Translations under genes and position numbers: made by a program
Notes under the pieces: model-generated
Databases searched by the model: none
What the model was told of the DNA's origin: nothing
Seen by the model: the letters and a program-made list of their open reading frames with translations, nothing else
From: an uncultured Bacteroidota bacterium
GTDB lineage: Bacteria > Bacteroidota > Bacteroidia > Flavobacteriales > Flavobacteriaceae
Direction: 5' to 3'
Length of the DNA: 15,714 bases
Assembly: GCA_903879875.1 (NCBI GenBank)
Contig: CAIRNC010000564.1
Location: 1 to 15,714, forward strand
Shown here: positions 1-7,472 of the stretch, in pieces
Layout: every line of letters starts with the position of its first letter
Position numbering within the stretch: position 1 is the first letter of the stretch

Positions 1-255
1 ATGGTTTCTGGTAGTATTATACTCCATATTTTCAACATTAAGCATAGTTCAAAGTTAAGTAGTTAATGGCTTGCAAACAAGTGTAATTGATAGATAGGAA
101 AATAGTTAAACTTGGATATAATTTAATTCCGTGTTTTGAAAAAGTGTTTATGAAGTAGAATTCTTATAGTCAATATTGACCCAAATTCTGAAATTATAAA
201 AGAAAAAAGGATTATTTATGGTTTGTGCTAGCTCTAATATGAAATGGGATAAAAA
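1..255. other. Left edge, no gene recognised
   Basis: AT-rich sequence between the window edge and the YceI terminator. Two forward frames are open from base 1 but close within about 66 bases, so the tail of a gene outside the window cannot be told from chance. A 57-codon forward frame from 218 to 391 runs through the terminator hairpin and into the antisense strand of the YceI gene and is not credible. I see no RNA gene, repeat or convincing promoter here. Confidence 0.5.
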
Positions 256-281
256 AAACTCCAAATATAAATTTGGAGTTT
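256..281 (-). terminator. Rho-independent terminator of the YceI operon
   Basis: An 11-bp perfect stem (256-266 pairing with 271-281) with a 4-base loop. On the minus strand it is followed by a run of T (the A-run at 251-258). It lies 22 bases past the YceI stop codon, so it should end the minus-strand operon that begins near 2530. Confidence 0.85.
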
Positions 282-303
282 CTAAAAAAGCTATTGGGGG
301 AAA

Positions 304-849
304 TTATTTTACTTCATACGAAAAATTGAAAGCCACTTTAATTTGTTCTGCAAATTTTTCTTTTACTAGACTTGGTATTTCTATACCATAATCCTGTGCA
401 TGAACAGTAAAGTTTCCAGAAGCGGTCACTTTACCACCAACAAGCATTAAATACACTTTGGTTTTTACTTTTTTGGTAACTCCGTGAATGGTTAAATTAC
501 CGTCAATATCATAAGCCGTTTTTGTATTTGTTAGCTTAGTGGCATCAAAATTAATAAGCTTTCCATCGAATTTAGCATCAGTGAACTTAGATGATTCCAT
601 GTAGTTCTCATTAAAATGTTCTTCCATCAATGGGGATTTGAATTTGAACTCAATTACTTTAGCCAAAGCTACTAAACGACCTGTTGTTTGTTCAAAAATA
701 GAAGAAACTTTACCGTTTGTACCGGCTATCTCTACTAAATTAGGCATGGAAGCATCAAATTTGATTTCGCCATTACGGGTTACTAATTTTTGTGCAAAAA
801 GTGCGTTTCCTATTAAAACGCATACGAATACTGCAATTATTTTTTTCAT
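304..849 (-). CDS. YceI-like secreted protein
   Basis: A 181-residue protein of the YceI superfamily, lipocalin-like beta-barrels that in characterised members bind isoprenoid or other lipophilic molecules in the periplasm. Residues 1-19 form a signal peptide (two lysines, a hydrophobic core and an ALFAQ end). The body has the expected pattern: an early GEIKFDAS strand, a FKSPLMEEHF segment near 72-81, a KFTDAKF/GKL strand pair near 88-97, a DGNLTIHGVTKKV hairpin near 115-127 and a final VAFNFSYEV strand. It is the last gene of a four-gene operon, 12 bases after the cytochrome lipoprotein. The ATG start is fixed by the signal peptide. The ligand is unknown. A quinone-like or other lipid ligand would suit the redox neighbours, but that is inference from context. 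Confidence 0.88.
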   Translation of the reverse strand: MKKIIAVFVCVLIGNALFAQKLVTRNGEIKFDASMPNLVEIAGTNGKVSSIFEQTTGRLVALAKVIEFKFKSPLMEEHFNENYMESSKFTDAKFDGKLINFDATKLTNTKTAYDIDGNLTIHGVTKKVKTKVYLMLVGGKVTASGNFTVHAQDYGIEIPSLVKEKFAEQIKVAFNFSYEVK

Positions 850-861
850 GTTTGTTAGATT

Positions 862-1209
862 TTATGGTTGATATCCTGTGTCTTTCCAAGCGTACAATAA
901 CTTAATTTTAGCTTTGGTCAAAGGAGCTGCCGATTTCGGCATGGTGTGAATGGTATCGACATCTCTCAATGTTCTTCCAAATTCAACACTCTCTCTTGTG
1001 GTGGCATAGTCAAATATTTCTATGTAACCCCCTTGTGAGGTATTCCCTTGGTAATGACAAGTCGTACATTGACTATCGAAAATTGGTTTGATGTTTTTAG
1101 CATAAGATGGCACCGCTACAAATCCACCAATTTCATCATAGGTATTAGATTGACATGATATTGCTATCCCTACTAATACAATCCCTAATAATAATTTAAA
1201 CTTTTTCAT
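862..1209 (-). CDS. Mono-heme cytochrome c-type lipoprotein
   Basis: A 115-residue small lipoprotein. The signal peptide ends in an AISC lipobox, so Cys19 would be lipidated. One heme-binding CxxCH lies at residues 48-52 (CTTCH), followed by a TMP motif with Met90 as the likely sixth heme ligand. This is the layout of a class I cytochrome c domain, here on the short side. The segment before the heme (NIKPIFDSQC) is typical of cytochrome domains in Bacteroidota surface or periplasmic proteins. Its start lies 2 bases after the stop of the barrel gene and its stop 12 bases before YceI, so the genes are surely co-transcribed. It probably carries single electrons at the outer membrane or in the periplasm; the partner is not known. 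The residues after the lipid cysteine (QSNTYDE) include acidic residues, so surface export is possible but unproven. Confidence 0.85.
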   Translation of the reverse strand: MKKFKLLLGIVLVGIAISCQSNTYDEIGGFVAVPSYAKNIKPIFDSQCTTCHYQGNTSQGGYIEIFDYATTRESVEFGRTLRDVDTIHTMPKSAAPLTKAKIKLLYAWKDTGYQP

Positions 1210-1211
1210 AA

Positions 1212-2075
1212 TTAAAATACTCTATACATGTTAAACCCAAAGAAAATTCCGCCACCGTTAGAACGTCCAACTGTATTAGTATAATACGCTACATCGTTCA
1301 TAATTTGACTGTTAGATAAGACCATTTGAAAAACGTGTCCACCAGTTTCAATATCAATTCCAACGGTTAATGGATTGATGTAATAATCGTGATCAGAAGC
1401 AGCAGCACGGGCAGCATAATCTACATTGAAGCTAATTCTTTTAGAAATTTTATAGCGTCCACCAGCACCCATTAAGAACTGATCTTTTCTTTCAATTTCA
1501 GGCTCATAAAGATTTTTATGTACAAAAATAGGCGTCAATTGCAAAGAGAAAGATTCTGAGAATTTTCTGGAAATAAGCAATTGCGAAGTATATGCCATTC
1601 GGTTCGTGAATTTTAACTCTGGGTCAATAGCCGATTTAAGACTACTATTAATGTCCATCGAATTGAATTCCACAATGGTAAAAGGAAATCCGTCAACTAC
1701 TTGGTCAGCCAATTTGATTTTAGCTGAAAGTTCATAGGTTTTGTTGTAAGTGTGTCGAGACGCACCCAATGCCAACCAATTGGTAACACCATAAATCCCT
1801 CCAATTCTTGTTAACGCATTATCCAAACCAAAGAAATTTTCATTTCCTTTTTGCAAATCACCAAAACGGTGTGTTACCAAGAAGTAGATTTCGCCTTTAA
1901 CTGGCAATTTAGTTGATTGCATGTTGCAAATCTGAACTCCTTTAAAAGCAGCCATTTCCACTTGTTTGACACCCGCTTTTGTAGCATTCAATTCATTCAT
2001 TAAATCGTCTTGTGCGGATGCAAACCCAATTGCAAAGAAGACGAGCGCGAAGGTTAAAAAACTTTTCATTTTCAT
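1212..2075 (-). CDS. DUF5777-like outer-membrane beta-barrel protein
   Basis: A 287-residue protein with a signal peptide (about residues 1-21, ending ASAQ) and no internal transmembrane helix. The mature part alternates amphipathic beta-strands and ends in an aromatic C-terminal residue (MYRVF), as usual for outer-membrane barrels. The segments around KLPVKGEIYFLVTHRFGDL and the later GIYGVTNWLALGASR are what I associate with the DUF5777 barrel family of Bacteroidota; this was recognised from memory, not by search. No enzymatic motif is visible. Its place directly before a cytochrome lipoprotein and after an OB-fold membrane protein suggests it is the outer-membrane component of the same system, perhaps a pore or scaffold. 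ATG codons at residues 1 and 3 are both possible starts. Confidence 0.78.
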   Translation of the reverse strand: MKMKSFLTFALVFFAIGFASAQDDLMNELNATKAGVKQVEMAAFKGVQICNMQSTKLPVKGEIYFLVTHRFGDLQKGNENFFGLDNALTRIGGIYGVTNWLALGASRHTYNKTYELSAKIKLADQVVDGFPFTIVEFNSMDINSSLKSAIDPELKFTNRMAYTSQLLISRKFSESFSLQLTPIFVHKNLYEPEIERKDQFLMGAGGRYKISKRISFNVDYAARAAASDHDYYINPLTVGIDIETGGHVFQMVLSNSQIMNDVAYYTNTVGRSNGGGIFFGFNMYRVF

Positions 2076-2081
2076 TTTAAT

Positions 2082-2477
2082 TTAATTTTTAATTATAAAA
2101 CATTGGTCTAACTTAATTTCACCCATTAAATCATCATACCCAACTAATCGTCCTTTAATGGTTACGTTCTGGTCTTTTTTGATAGAAGCATCAGGTGTTT
2201 TCAAGGAACAAATTACTGTATTGTCAACAATGACTTGATTGGCTGCAACTTCGGTAACAATTCCAGTTATGGCAACCGCTTTTTCTAAATATTTTTTATT
2301 GGAAGCCGCTAAATTGGCTGTGAATTCAGCAGTTAAGGCTGTAGATGATACGGTAAAAGCGGTTTCTTCTGATGATAAATCTCTGGCTCCACCATGAAAA
2401 ACATAATTGATGGCAGCAAAAGCTATTAGTGCAATAGCTATTAATGAAGCTAGTATTATTTTGGCTTTTTTGCTCAT
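2082..2477 (-). CDS. Membrane-anchored OB-fold (tRNA_anti-like) protein
   Basis: A 131-residue protein with an N-terminal membrane helix (about residues 7-27) after a lysine-rich start, and no clear cleavage site. It is probably anchored with the rest in the periplasm. From about residue 60 the pattern fits a small OB fold of the tRNA_anti-like type: KYLEKAVAITGIVTEV, then VIVDNTVICSL, then KDQNVTIKGRLVGYDDLMGEIKLDQC. Such extracytoplasmic OB domains need not bind nucleic acid. First gene of the minus-strand operon: a TAnnTTTG box lies 55 bases upstream, and the stop is 6 bases before the barrel gene. Function unknown; two cysteines (in VICSL and LDQC) could form a disulfide. Confidence 0.75.
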   Translation of the reverse strand: MSKKAKIILASLIAIALIAFAAINYVFHGGARDLSSEETAFTVSSTALTAEFTANLAASNKKYLEKAVAITGIVTEVAANQVIVDNTVICSLKTPDASIKKDQNVTIKGRLVGYDDLMGEIKLDQCFIIKN

Positions 2478-2532
2478 TTGATTAAATATTAATTGGTTTA
2501 TAATTCATTTCTACATACATCTAATAGTTAAA

Positions 2533-2540
2533 CAAATGTA
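2533..2540 (-). promoter_or_regulatory. -7 promoter box of the OB-fold/barrel/cytochrome/YceI operon
   Basis: TACATTTG on the minus strand matches the Bacteroidota -7 consensus TAnnTTTG. It lies 55 bases upstream of the ATG at 2477. I see no good TTG -33 element at the usual spacing, so this rests on the -7 box and its position alone. Confidence 0.5.
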
Positions 2541-3352
2541 AAAAAAACAATTTGTTCTTCCGTTAATTCACACTTTATTTTCTATTATATACACCTCGAA
2601 GATAACAAAAAAAGCGATGTCTAATCCATGTATTCTCCTACTAAAACAATCCTAACAGAAAATACCCTACTCACTAGGCAATACTTTTAGGCGAAAAGAC
2701 AACTTAAAAGAACCTAAAGCATTGTCATTAACGCAATTACAAAACAAAAAAAAGAAATTAGAATTTACAAAATAAAATAGGACTGTCCATTTCTAGTACA
2801 AAAAGAAAAACCTGCCAAAGATTTCATGGATTATCACGGATTTTTCTACTGTTTTAATTTTATAATGGGTGGAAATCTATTTAATCTTTGACTAAGAATA
2901 AAACATTGGTACAAATTAAGTTAAGTGAATTGAATAATGTCAGATTGTTTACAGTAAAATCGATAGTAATTGCAGGGATTGCATAGGTCATAAAAAACGA
3001 CATTATTTCACATACGCTACTTAAGGATAGTCTTAAAATAAAAAGTATTTCATTAAACTATTTTTTCCTTTAGTTATTTTGAAGAAGAAATAATATAGTG
3101 AACGTTTTCAAAGCGCCATGAAATAAAAAAACACAACATTGCAACTGTAATTACAAATTCGTCTCTTCACAATCTGTTCACACTGTATGCAAAAGTATAT
3201 AGACAACTGGCCTTTAAACAAAACAGAAACAAAGGTTTAAGTAGTATTTTTAAAATAAAGGTAGGGTAATTTTTAAAGCAATTGTTTTAAATGCATAACC
3301 CATATTTAGGAGTGCAATTAAAATTAATTAAAAACCAAAAACCGAAAGCTAA
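2541..3352. other. Long divergent intergenic region, no gene seen
   Basis: About 810 bases of AT-rich sequence between the divergent envelope operons. No frame of useful length is open on either strand and I recognise no tRNA or other RNA gene. It contains a small 10-bp periodic tract (2819-2848) and an 11-base near-palindrome at 2948-2958 (TTTACAGTAAA). For the rightward lipoprotein genes the best promoter candidate is a TTG near 3282 followed after 18 bases by TATTTAGG near 3303, a poor match to the -7 consensus. The gap is long for this compact genome and could hold regulatory sites, a small RNA or an eroded gene. Confidence 0.5.
2819..2848. repeat. Short 10-bp periodic tract
   Basis: Three successive imperfect 10-base units, AGATTTCATG, GATTATCACG and GATTTTTCTA, each carrying a GATT core. 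It reads like a degenerate fragment of the GATT/CACG intergenic repeats found in some Bacteroidota genomes. With only three units it could be chance. Confidence 0.35.
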
Positions 3353-3895
3353 ATGAAAACTAAAGAAAATCAATCGAAATTTACATTAAGTAGCCTTGTA
3401 TTTTGCTTTGCATTATTAACAATAATTACTTTACAATCTTGTACTACAAAAGATGCTTATCAAGCAGTTAACACAAATGCTAACAACAATGGCGAAGGAG
3501 AAAACGAAGACAACAACAACGAAAGTCAATCAGGAAGTAATGAAAGTCATAATGCAGGTCAAAACTGTATGGATTGCCATATTCCAGGTGGCTCAGGAGC
3601 GGAAAAATTATGGAAAATTGGAGGAACAGTCTATAAAGAAGATTTAGTAACCGCAAATACAACTGCTACTATTAAGTTTTACACAGGGCCTGACGGAACT
3701 GGGGTGCTAAAATATACACTAACCGCTGATGCCAAAGGGAATTTTTATACGGCAGCTAATATTGATTTTTCAGCTGGATTATATCCGGTTGCTACTGGAA
3801 CGACGTCTTCCAATTACATGTCATCACCAGTAACAACAGGCGAATGCAACAGTTGCCATGATGGCACAAATAGAAGTCGGGTTTGGACAAATTAA
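3353..3895 (+). CDS. Di-CxxCH lipoprotein, paralogue 1
   Basis: A 180-residue lipoprotein: the signal peptide ends in LQSC, so Cys30 would be lipidated. Next comes a disordered acidic, Asn/Ser/Gly-rich linker (about 38-65). The folded part has a CxxCH at 72-76 (CMDCH) and another at 165-169 (CNSCH), on either side of about 85 residues that look like a small beta-sandwich: GGTVYKED near 90, a FYTGPDGTGVLKYTLT hairpin near 109-124 and DAKGNFY near 126-132. His66 (SHN) and Met156 (YMSSP) are conserved in the paralogue and are candidate sixth ligands for the two hemes. Probably a c-type heme protein tethered to the outer membrane. I cannot name the family; heme binding is inferred from the CxxCH pair. 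Its neighbour 45 bases downstream is a clear duplicate. Confidence 0.8.
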   Translation: MKTKENQSKFTLSSLVFCFALLTIITLQSCTTKDAYQAVNTNANNNGEGENEDNNNESQSGSNESHNAGQNCMDCHIPGGSGAEKLWKIGGTVYKEDLVTANTTATIKFYTGPDGTGVLKYTLTADAKGNFYTAANIDFSAGLYPVATGTTSSNYMSSPVTTGECNSCHDGTNRSRVWTN

Positions 3896-3940
3896 ACTTG
3901 AAAAACAAGAAAAGAAATTATAACTTTAAATACAAATCAA

Positions 3941-4375
3941 ATGAAATTACCTAAAATTATCTTATTACTTGCCCTAGTTCGATTAGCAACTGCTTGCTCC
4001 CCCTCAGAAGGTGAAAATGAAGGACAAAGCCATAATATGGGGAAAAATTGTATGTCTTGTCACTATCCTGGAGGTTCCGGCGAAAGTGCCTTTAGCATTG
4101 CAGGAACGGTCTATAAAGAAGACCAAACCACATTATATCCCTATTCGGTAATAAAACTATTTACAGGACCGGACGGCACGGGTACCTTAAAATATACTTT
4201 AACAGTAGATGCACTTGGCAATTTTTTTACCAATGGGAATATTGATTTTGCTGGAGGTTTATATCCCGCAGTAACTGGGGCAACTACAACGCAATACATG
4301 AATTCTCCAATTGAAGCTGGTGCTTGCAACAACTGCCATACCGGAGTGGATACGGGTCGAATTTGGGGTAAATAG
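3941..4375 (+). CDS. Di-CxxCH lipoprotein, paralogue 2
   Basis: A 144-residue lipoprotein with an ATAC lipobox (Cys19) and a much shorter acidic linker than its upstream copy. CxxCH motifs lie at 37-41 (CMSCH) and 129-133 (CNNCH). The core between them aligns with paralogue 1 without large gaps, sharing PGGSG, GTVYKED, TGPDGTG, LKYTLT, GNF, NIDF, GLYP and a closing R-x-W near the C-terminus. The SHN before the first heme and YMNSP before the second are also kept. This is a tandem duplication in which only the signal peptide and linker have diverged strongly, so both copies probably use the same fold and heme ligands. Co-transcription with paralogue 1 is likely (45-base gap and no terminator between). 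No function beyond electron transfer or heme carriage can be read. Confidence 0.8.
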   Translation: MKLPKIILLLALVRLATACSPSEGENEGQSHNMGKNCMSCHYPGGSGESAFSIAGTVYKEDQTTLYPYSVIKLFTGPDGTGTLKYTLTVDALGNFFTNGNIDFAGGLYPAVTGATTTQYMNSPIEAGACNNCHTGVDTGRIWGK

Positions 4376-4514
4376 TTAAAAGAATTGTATAATTTAGTAT
4401 TGTATTATGTAATTTTGATAGTAATTATGGAGATTGTATTGGTAATAAACACGACAATTATTTTATGTACGACACGTTCCCCAACGTAAAAAGTAATAGA
4501 AATAAAAGCAAAAA

Positions 4515-4548
4515 AAACGGCTCAGTGGTTTTAACCATTGAGTCGTTT
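4515..4548 (-). terminator. Strong terminator between convergent operons
   Basis: A 16-bp stem (4515-4530 with 4533-4548) containing two G-T pairs and closing on GGTT-TT-AACC. On the minus strand it is followed by a long T-run (the A-rich 4502-4517), so it chiefly ends the E2 gene, whose stop is about 38 bases away. On the plus strand it can also stop readthrough from the di-heme lipoproteins, with a weaker T-tract. Confidence 0.88.
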
Positions 4549-4585
4549 CTGTTTAACTACTACTTATTATAATTAAAATCGCTAT

Positions 4586-5893
4586 CTAAAAATCCCGATT
4601 TGCATCAAAGGCTTCTAAATAATCCGCTACTCGTTTCACGAAGCTTCCGCCTAATGCTCCGTCAACAACACGGTGGTCATAACTGTGAGACAAAAACATT
4701 TTTTGACGAATACCTATAAAATCACCTTCTGGAGTTTCGATTACAGCTGGTACTTTTCGAATAGCACCCAGCGCTAAAATCCCCACTTGTGGTTGATTAA
4801 TAATTGGCGTTCCGAAAACACTGCCGAAAGTACCCACATTAGTAACGGTGTAAGTTCCGCCTTGCGTATCGTCTGGTTTCAATTTGCCTAATTTGGCTCT
4901 ATTACCTAAATCATTCACCGCTTTTGCCATTCCAACTAAGTTCAGTTGATCGGCATTTTTAATCACCGGTACAATTAAATTTCCGTTAGGCAAGGCGGCT
5001 GCCATACCTAGATTGATGTTTTTCTTCTTAATAATATAATCACCATCAACAGAGATGTTCATTCCTGGGAAGTCTTTCAACGCTTTAGCAACCGCTTCCA
5101 TGAATATAGGAGTAAAAGTCAACTTCTCGCCTTCGCGTTTTTCGAAAGCTGTTTTTACTTTATCACGCCATTTCACAATGTTAGTTACATCGACTTCAAT
5201 AAACGACTGTACGTGAGCCGATGTTTGTACAGAAGCTACCATATAACCTGAAATCAACTTGCGCATTCGGTCCATTTCTACAATTTCGTCGCCTCCATTT
5301 ACAGAAACTGGTACGGCTGAAGTTGATGTTTTTGGAGTTATCATTGCAGGTTGTGCAGTTTGAGCAATCGGTTTTGGGGTTGCGATTTGCGACTTGCGAC
5401 TTTCAACAAATTTCAAAATATCTTCTTTAGTCACTCTATTGTCTTTTCCAGTACCTGAAATACCTTCCAATTCTGTTACAGAAACGTTTTCTTGTTTTGC
5501 AATATTTTTTACTAAAGGTGAGAAGAACTTGTCAGAAGCTGAAAAATCTGCTGGAGTGGCTAAATCTTCTTTGACTGCCTCAACCGTTTTTTCAATCACG
5601 GCAGCCGCTTGTGCTACAGCAACTGGCATGGCTACATCAACAGTTGCACTTCCTTCGGTTTCTATAATTGCTATCGTTTGTCCTACTTGAACCAAATCGT
5701 CTTTACCAAAAAGTTGTTCTACTAAAACCCCTGAAACTTCGCTTGGCACTTCACTATCTACTTTGTCGGTAGCTATTTCCAACACTGCTTCATCGGCTTC
5801 AATTTTGTCTCCAACTTGTTTTAGCCAATTGGTAATAGTTGCTTCTGCAACACTTTCTCCCATTTTAGGAAGTTTCAATTCAAATCTTGCCAT
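4586..5893 (-). CDS. 2-oxo acid dehydrogenase E2 component (dihydrolipoamide acyltransferase)
   Basis: A 435-residue E2 enzyme that moves the acyl group from lipoyl-lysine to coenzyme A in a pyruvate-, branched-chain- or 2-oxoglutarate-type dehydrogenase complex in the cytoplasm. The single N-terminal lipoyl domain (about 1-80) has the lipoylation site EIATDKVDSE with Lys44. An Ala/Val/Pro-rich linker follows, then an E3/E1-binding domain (about 123-163), a second linker and the catalytic domain with HRVVDG near the C-terminus (His407, Asp411). The MGESVAEATI start and single lipoyl domain suit a branched-chain type E2, but motifs alone do not settle the substrate, so no symbol is given. It stands alone, without E1 or E3, and has its own -7 box. 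The second linker is partly encoded by 7-bp repeats (5380-5407). Confidence 0.93.
   Translation of the reverse strand: MARFELKLPKMGESVAEATITNWLKQVGDKIEADEAVLEIATDKVDSEVPSEVSGVLVEQLFGKDDLVQVGQTIAIIETEGSATVDVAMPVAVAQAAAVIEKTVEAVKEDLATPADFSASDKFFSPLVKNIAKQENVSVTELEGISGTGKDNRVTKEDILKFVESRKSQIATPKPIAQTAQPAMITPKTSTSAVPVSVNGGDEIVEMDRMRKLISGYMVASVQTSAHVQSFIEVDVTNIVKWRDKVKTAFEKREGEKLTFTPIFMEAVAKALKDFPGMNISVDGDYIIKKKNINLGMAAALPNGNLIVPVIKNADQLNLVGMAKAVNDLGNRAKLGKLKPDDTQGGTYTVTNVGTFGSVFGTPIINQPQVGILALGAIRKVPAVIETPEGDFIGIRQKMFLSHSYDHRVVDGALGGSFVKRVADYLEAFDANRDF
5380..5407. repeat. 7-bp tandem repeat inside the E2 linker
   Basis: Plus strand: ttgcgat, ttgcgac, ttgcgac and then the weaker tttcaac, in exact 7-base phase. 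It codes, on the minus strand, for about residues 163-172 of the E2 protein, just past the E3-binding domain. Because 7 is not a multiple of 3, the copies are read in different frames and give a non-repeating peptide (SRKSQIA), so the repeat is at DNA level, not protein level. Confidence 0.7.
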
Positions 5894-5930
5894 ATTGTTA
5901 GCCTTAAAGGTGATTTTTAATTTCTATTTG

Positions 5931-5938
5931 CAAAAATA
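5931..5938 (-). promoter_or_regulatory. -7 promoter box of the E2 gene
   Basis: TATTTTTG on the minus strand matches TAnnTTTG. It lies 37 bases upstream of the E2 ATG, in the gap after the glycosyltransferase stop. No clear -33 element is seen. Confidence 0.55.
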
Positions 5939-5988
5939 CTATTATTTTTTAGTTTTTATAAGAATTATATAAATTTAGACGAATTTTT

Positions 5989-7149
5989 CTACTTGTTAAA
6001 TTCATTCAAGAGTATCACTTCTCCCCTATCATTACTGCTGTTACTTCCAATGATAAAATCAGTTTTTGGAACCCATAATTTAAAAGTATGATTGGGTTTA
6101 TGGTATTCTTCTATTATATTAATAGCTTGTTTAAACGTGATTGTTTCCAAATCTATGATGAATTCTATCTTTTTATTGGTTGCTAATTGGACCATTTCGG
6201 CCGATTCTACTTTCAATGTTAATCGGTTTTGCAGTTTTTCCCTTAATGAATTCAATTGGTCACTACTAGTAAATAAACCATAACTATCCGGAAGCGTTTT
6301 CAGCTTTTGTTTTCCTTGGAACATTTTAATAATTGAAAACAGTACAATGCCTACTTTCATAAAAATATCAAAGAAAACTGACCCATTGAAGTGCTTTTTA
6401 TAAAAAAAGTGCATTGCCCTTTGAAAGCGCTTCATGTAGGTTCCATCTTTAACAGTGCTTTCTCCTTTATAATGAATTACTGTAGTATCGTGAAAATAGA
6501 AATTGTTTTTGCCTTTCAACAACGCCATATAACTCAAATCAACATCTTCGCCATACATAAAATACCTTTCATCAAAACCGCCTATTTCATTATACAATTC
6601 CCGTTTTAAAACCATAAAAGCCCCAACTAGAATAGCTACTTTACCTGTTTCAATTGGTGATAAATGTTGGGCATAATATTTATTAAATGCACTTGTTTTG
6701 GGAAATAAATTATACAATCCGAATAATTTTGTAAAAGCAACCCAAGGCGTTGGAACACCACGTTTACTTTCTGGCAGGAATTTTCCGGTGCCGTCAATTA
6801 GTTTGCAGCCTACAATACCTAAATCAATTTGCGCTTTAGCAAAGTCTAAAACCTTTCGAAAAGTATCTTCGGCTACAACAGTATCAGGATTAAGAATACA
6901 AATATATTCACCTTTGGCATGCGCTACTCCTATATTATTCCCTTTTGGGAAACCTACATTTTCTTTGTTTTCAATAAGTTTTACGTTAGGGAAACGTGAT
7001 TTCATCATAGCGCAGCTGTCGTCAGAGGAATCATTATCGACAACGATAATTTCTGCATCCATGCCTTCGAGAGCCTTTTGCACACTCAACACACACAACT
7101 CTAAAAAGTAGCGAACCTTATAATTTAAAATGATAACAGATAATTGCAT
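5989..7149 (-). CDS. Family 2 glycosyltransferase
   Basis: A 386-residue GT-A fold glycosyltransferase of family GT2, resembling rhamnosyltransferases and other polysaccharide or glycoconjugate enzymes. It begins directly with the fold (SVIILNY). VVDNDSSDDS at 36-45 and NVGFPKGNNIG near 64-74 bind the nucleotide sugar, NPD at 87-89 takes the place of the metal-binding DxD, and EDVDLS at 201-206 holds the catalytic-base region. GAFMVLKR at 176-183 is the usual acceptor-loop strand. One hydrophobic stretch (about 254-273) suggests membrane association, and a 90-residue C-terminal extension has no recognised domain. The sugar and acceptor cannot be read from sequence; a role in surface polysaccharide or protein glycosylation is likely. 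It starts 17 bases after a toxin gene and I find no -7 box in between. Confidence 0.9.
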   Translation of the reverse strand: MQLSVIILNYKVRYFLELCVLSVQKALEGMDAEIIVVDNDSSDDSCAMMKSRFPNVKLIENKENVGFPKGNNIGVAHAKGEYICILNPDTVVAEDTFRKVLDFAKAQIDLGIVGCKLIDGTGKFLPESKRGVPTPWVAFTKLFGLYNLFPKTSAFNKYYAQHLSPIETGKVAILVGAFMVLKRELYNEIGGFDERYFMYGEDVDLSYMALLKGKNNFYFHDTTVIHYKGESTVKDGTYMKRFQRAMHFFYKKHFNGSVFFDIFMKVGIVLFSIIKMFQGKQKLKTLPDSYGLFTSSDQLNSLREKLQNRLTLKVESAEMVQLATNKKIEFIIDLETITFKQAINIIEEYHKPNHTFKLWVPKTDFIIGSNSSNDRGEVILLNEFNK

Positions 7150-7166
7150 GAATGGGATTAAAATGA

Positions 7167-7472
7167 TTAGAGCAACAGCTTATTAAGATGAATTGGGTTT
7201 TGTTTATTATTCCAAAATAAAACTAGTGCTAGTTCTATTTCAGATTCCAAAATTCTATAATATAAAGTAGTTTGCCTAGAAATAACGACAGAAAAGCAAT
7301 TGTATTTTGAATTGTAGATCCCCAATGCGGGATTATTAGCCAACCTGTTCAAACAATCGTAAACTAATAAAAGGAATTCGTTCGCTTGAACTAAATTCCA
7401 TTTTCGTATAATGAAATCAATTTCGTCAGCAAAAGTAATTTCTGCCAAAGTTGACCATTTGACCTTAAACAT
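7167..7472 (-). CDS. RelE/ParE-type toxin, module 1
   Basis: A 101-residue small basic protein fitting the RelE/ParE toxin fold: an N-terminal strand (KVKW), two helices with WxxANEFL and LANNPALG, then two C-terminal strands with VVISRQTTLYYRI and a closing LVLFWNNKQNP. The NPALG turn and the LYYRI strand are typical of the superfamily. It overlaps its antitoxin by one base (TAATG), the usual translational coupling. Whether the target is ribosome-bound mRNA (RelE-like) or gyrase (ParE-like) cannot be read with confidence. It aligns along its whole length with the toxin of the adjacent module (7774-8073). Confidence 0.82.
   Translation of the reverse strand: MFKVKWSTLAEITFADEIDFIIRKWNLVQANEFLLLVYDCLNRLANNPALGIYNSKYNCFSVVISRQTTLYYRILESEIELALVLFWNNKQNPIHLNKLLL

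Noticed and set aside
218..391. 57-codon forward ORF with an A/G-rich stretch before its ATG
   Set aside because: It crosses the terminator hairpin and continues antisense to YceI; no recognisable protein features.
2948..2958. 11-base near-palindrome TTTACAGTAAA in the long gap
   Set aside because: A single short AT-rich palindrome is expected by chance in a gap of this size and is not near either start.
3480..3662. 60-residue minus-strand ORF
   Set aside because: Antisense to the acidic linker and first CxxCH of the di-heme lipoprotein; a shadow of biased codon use.
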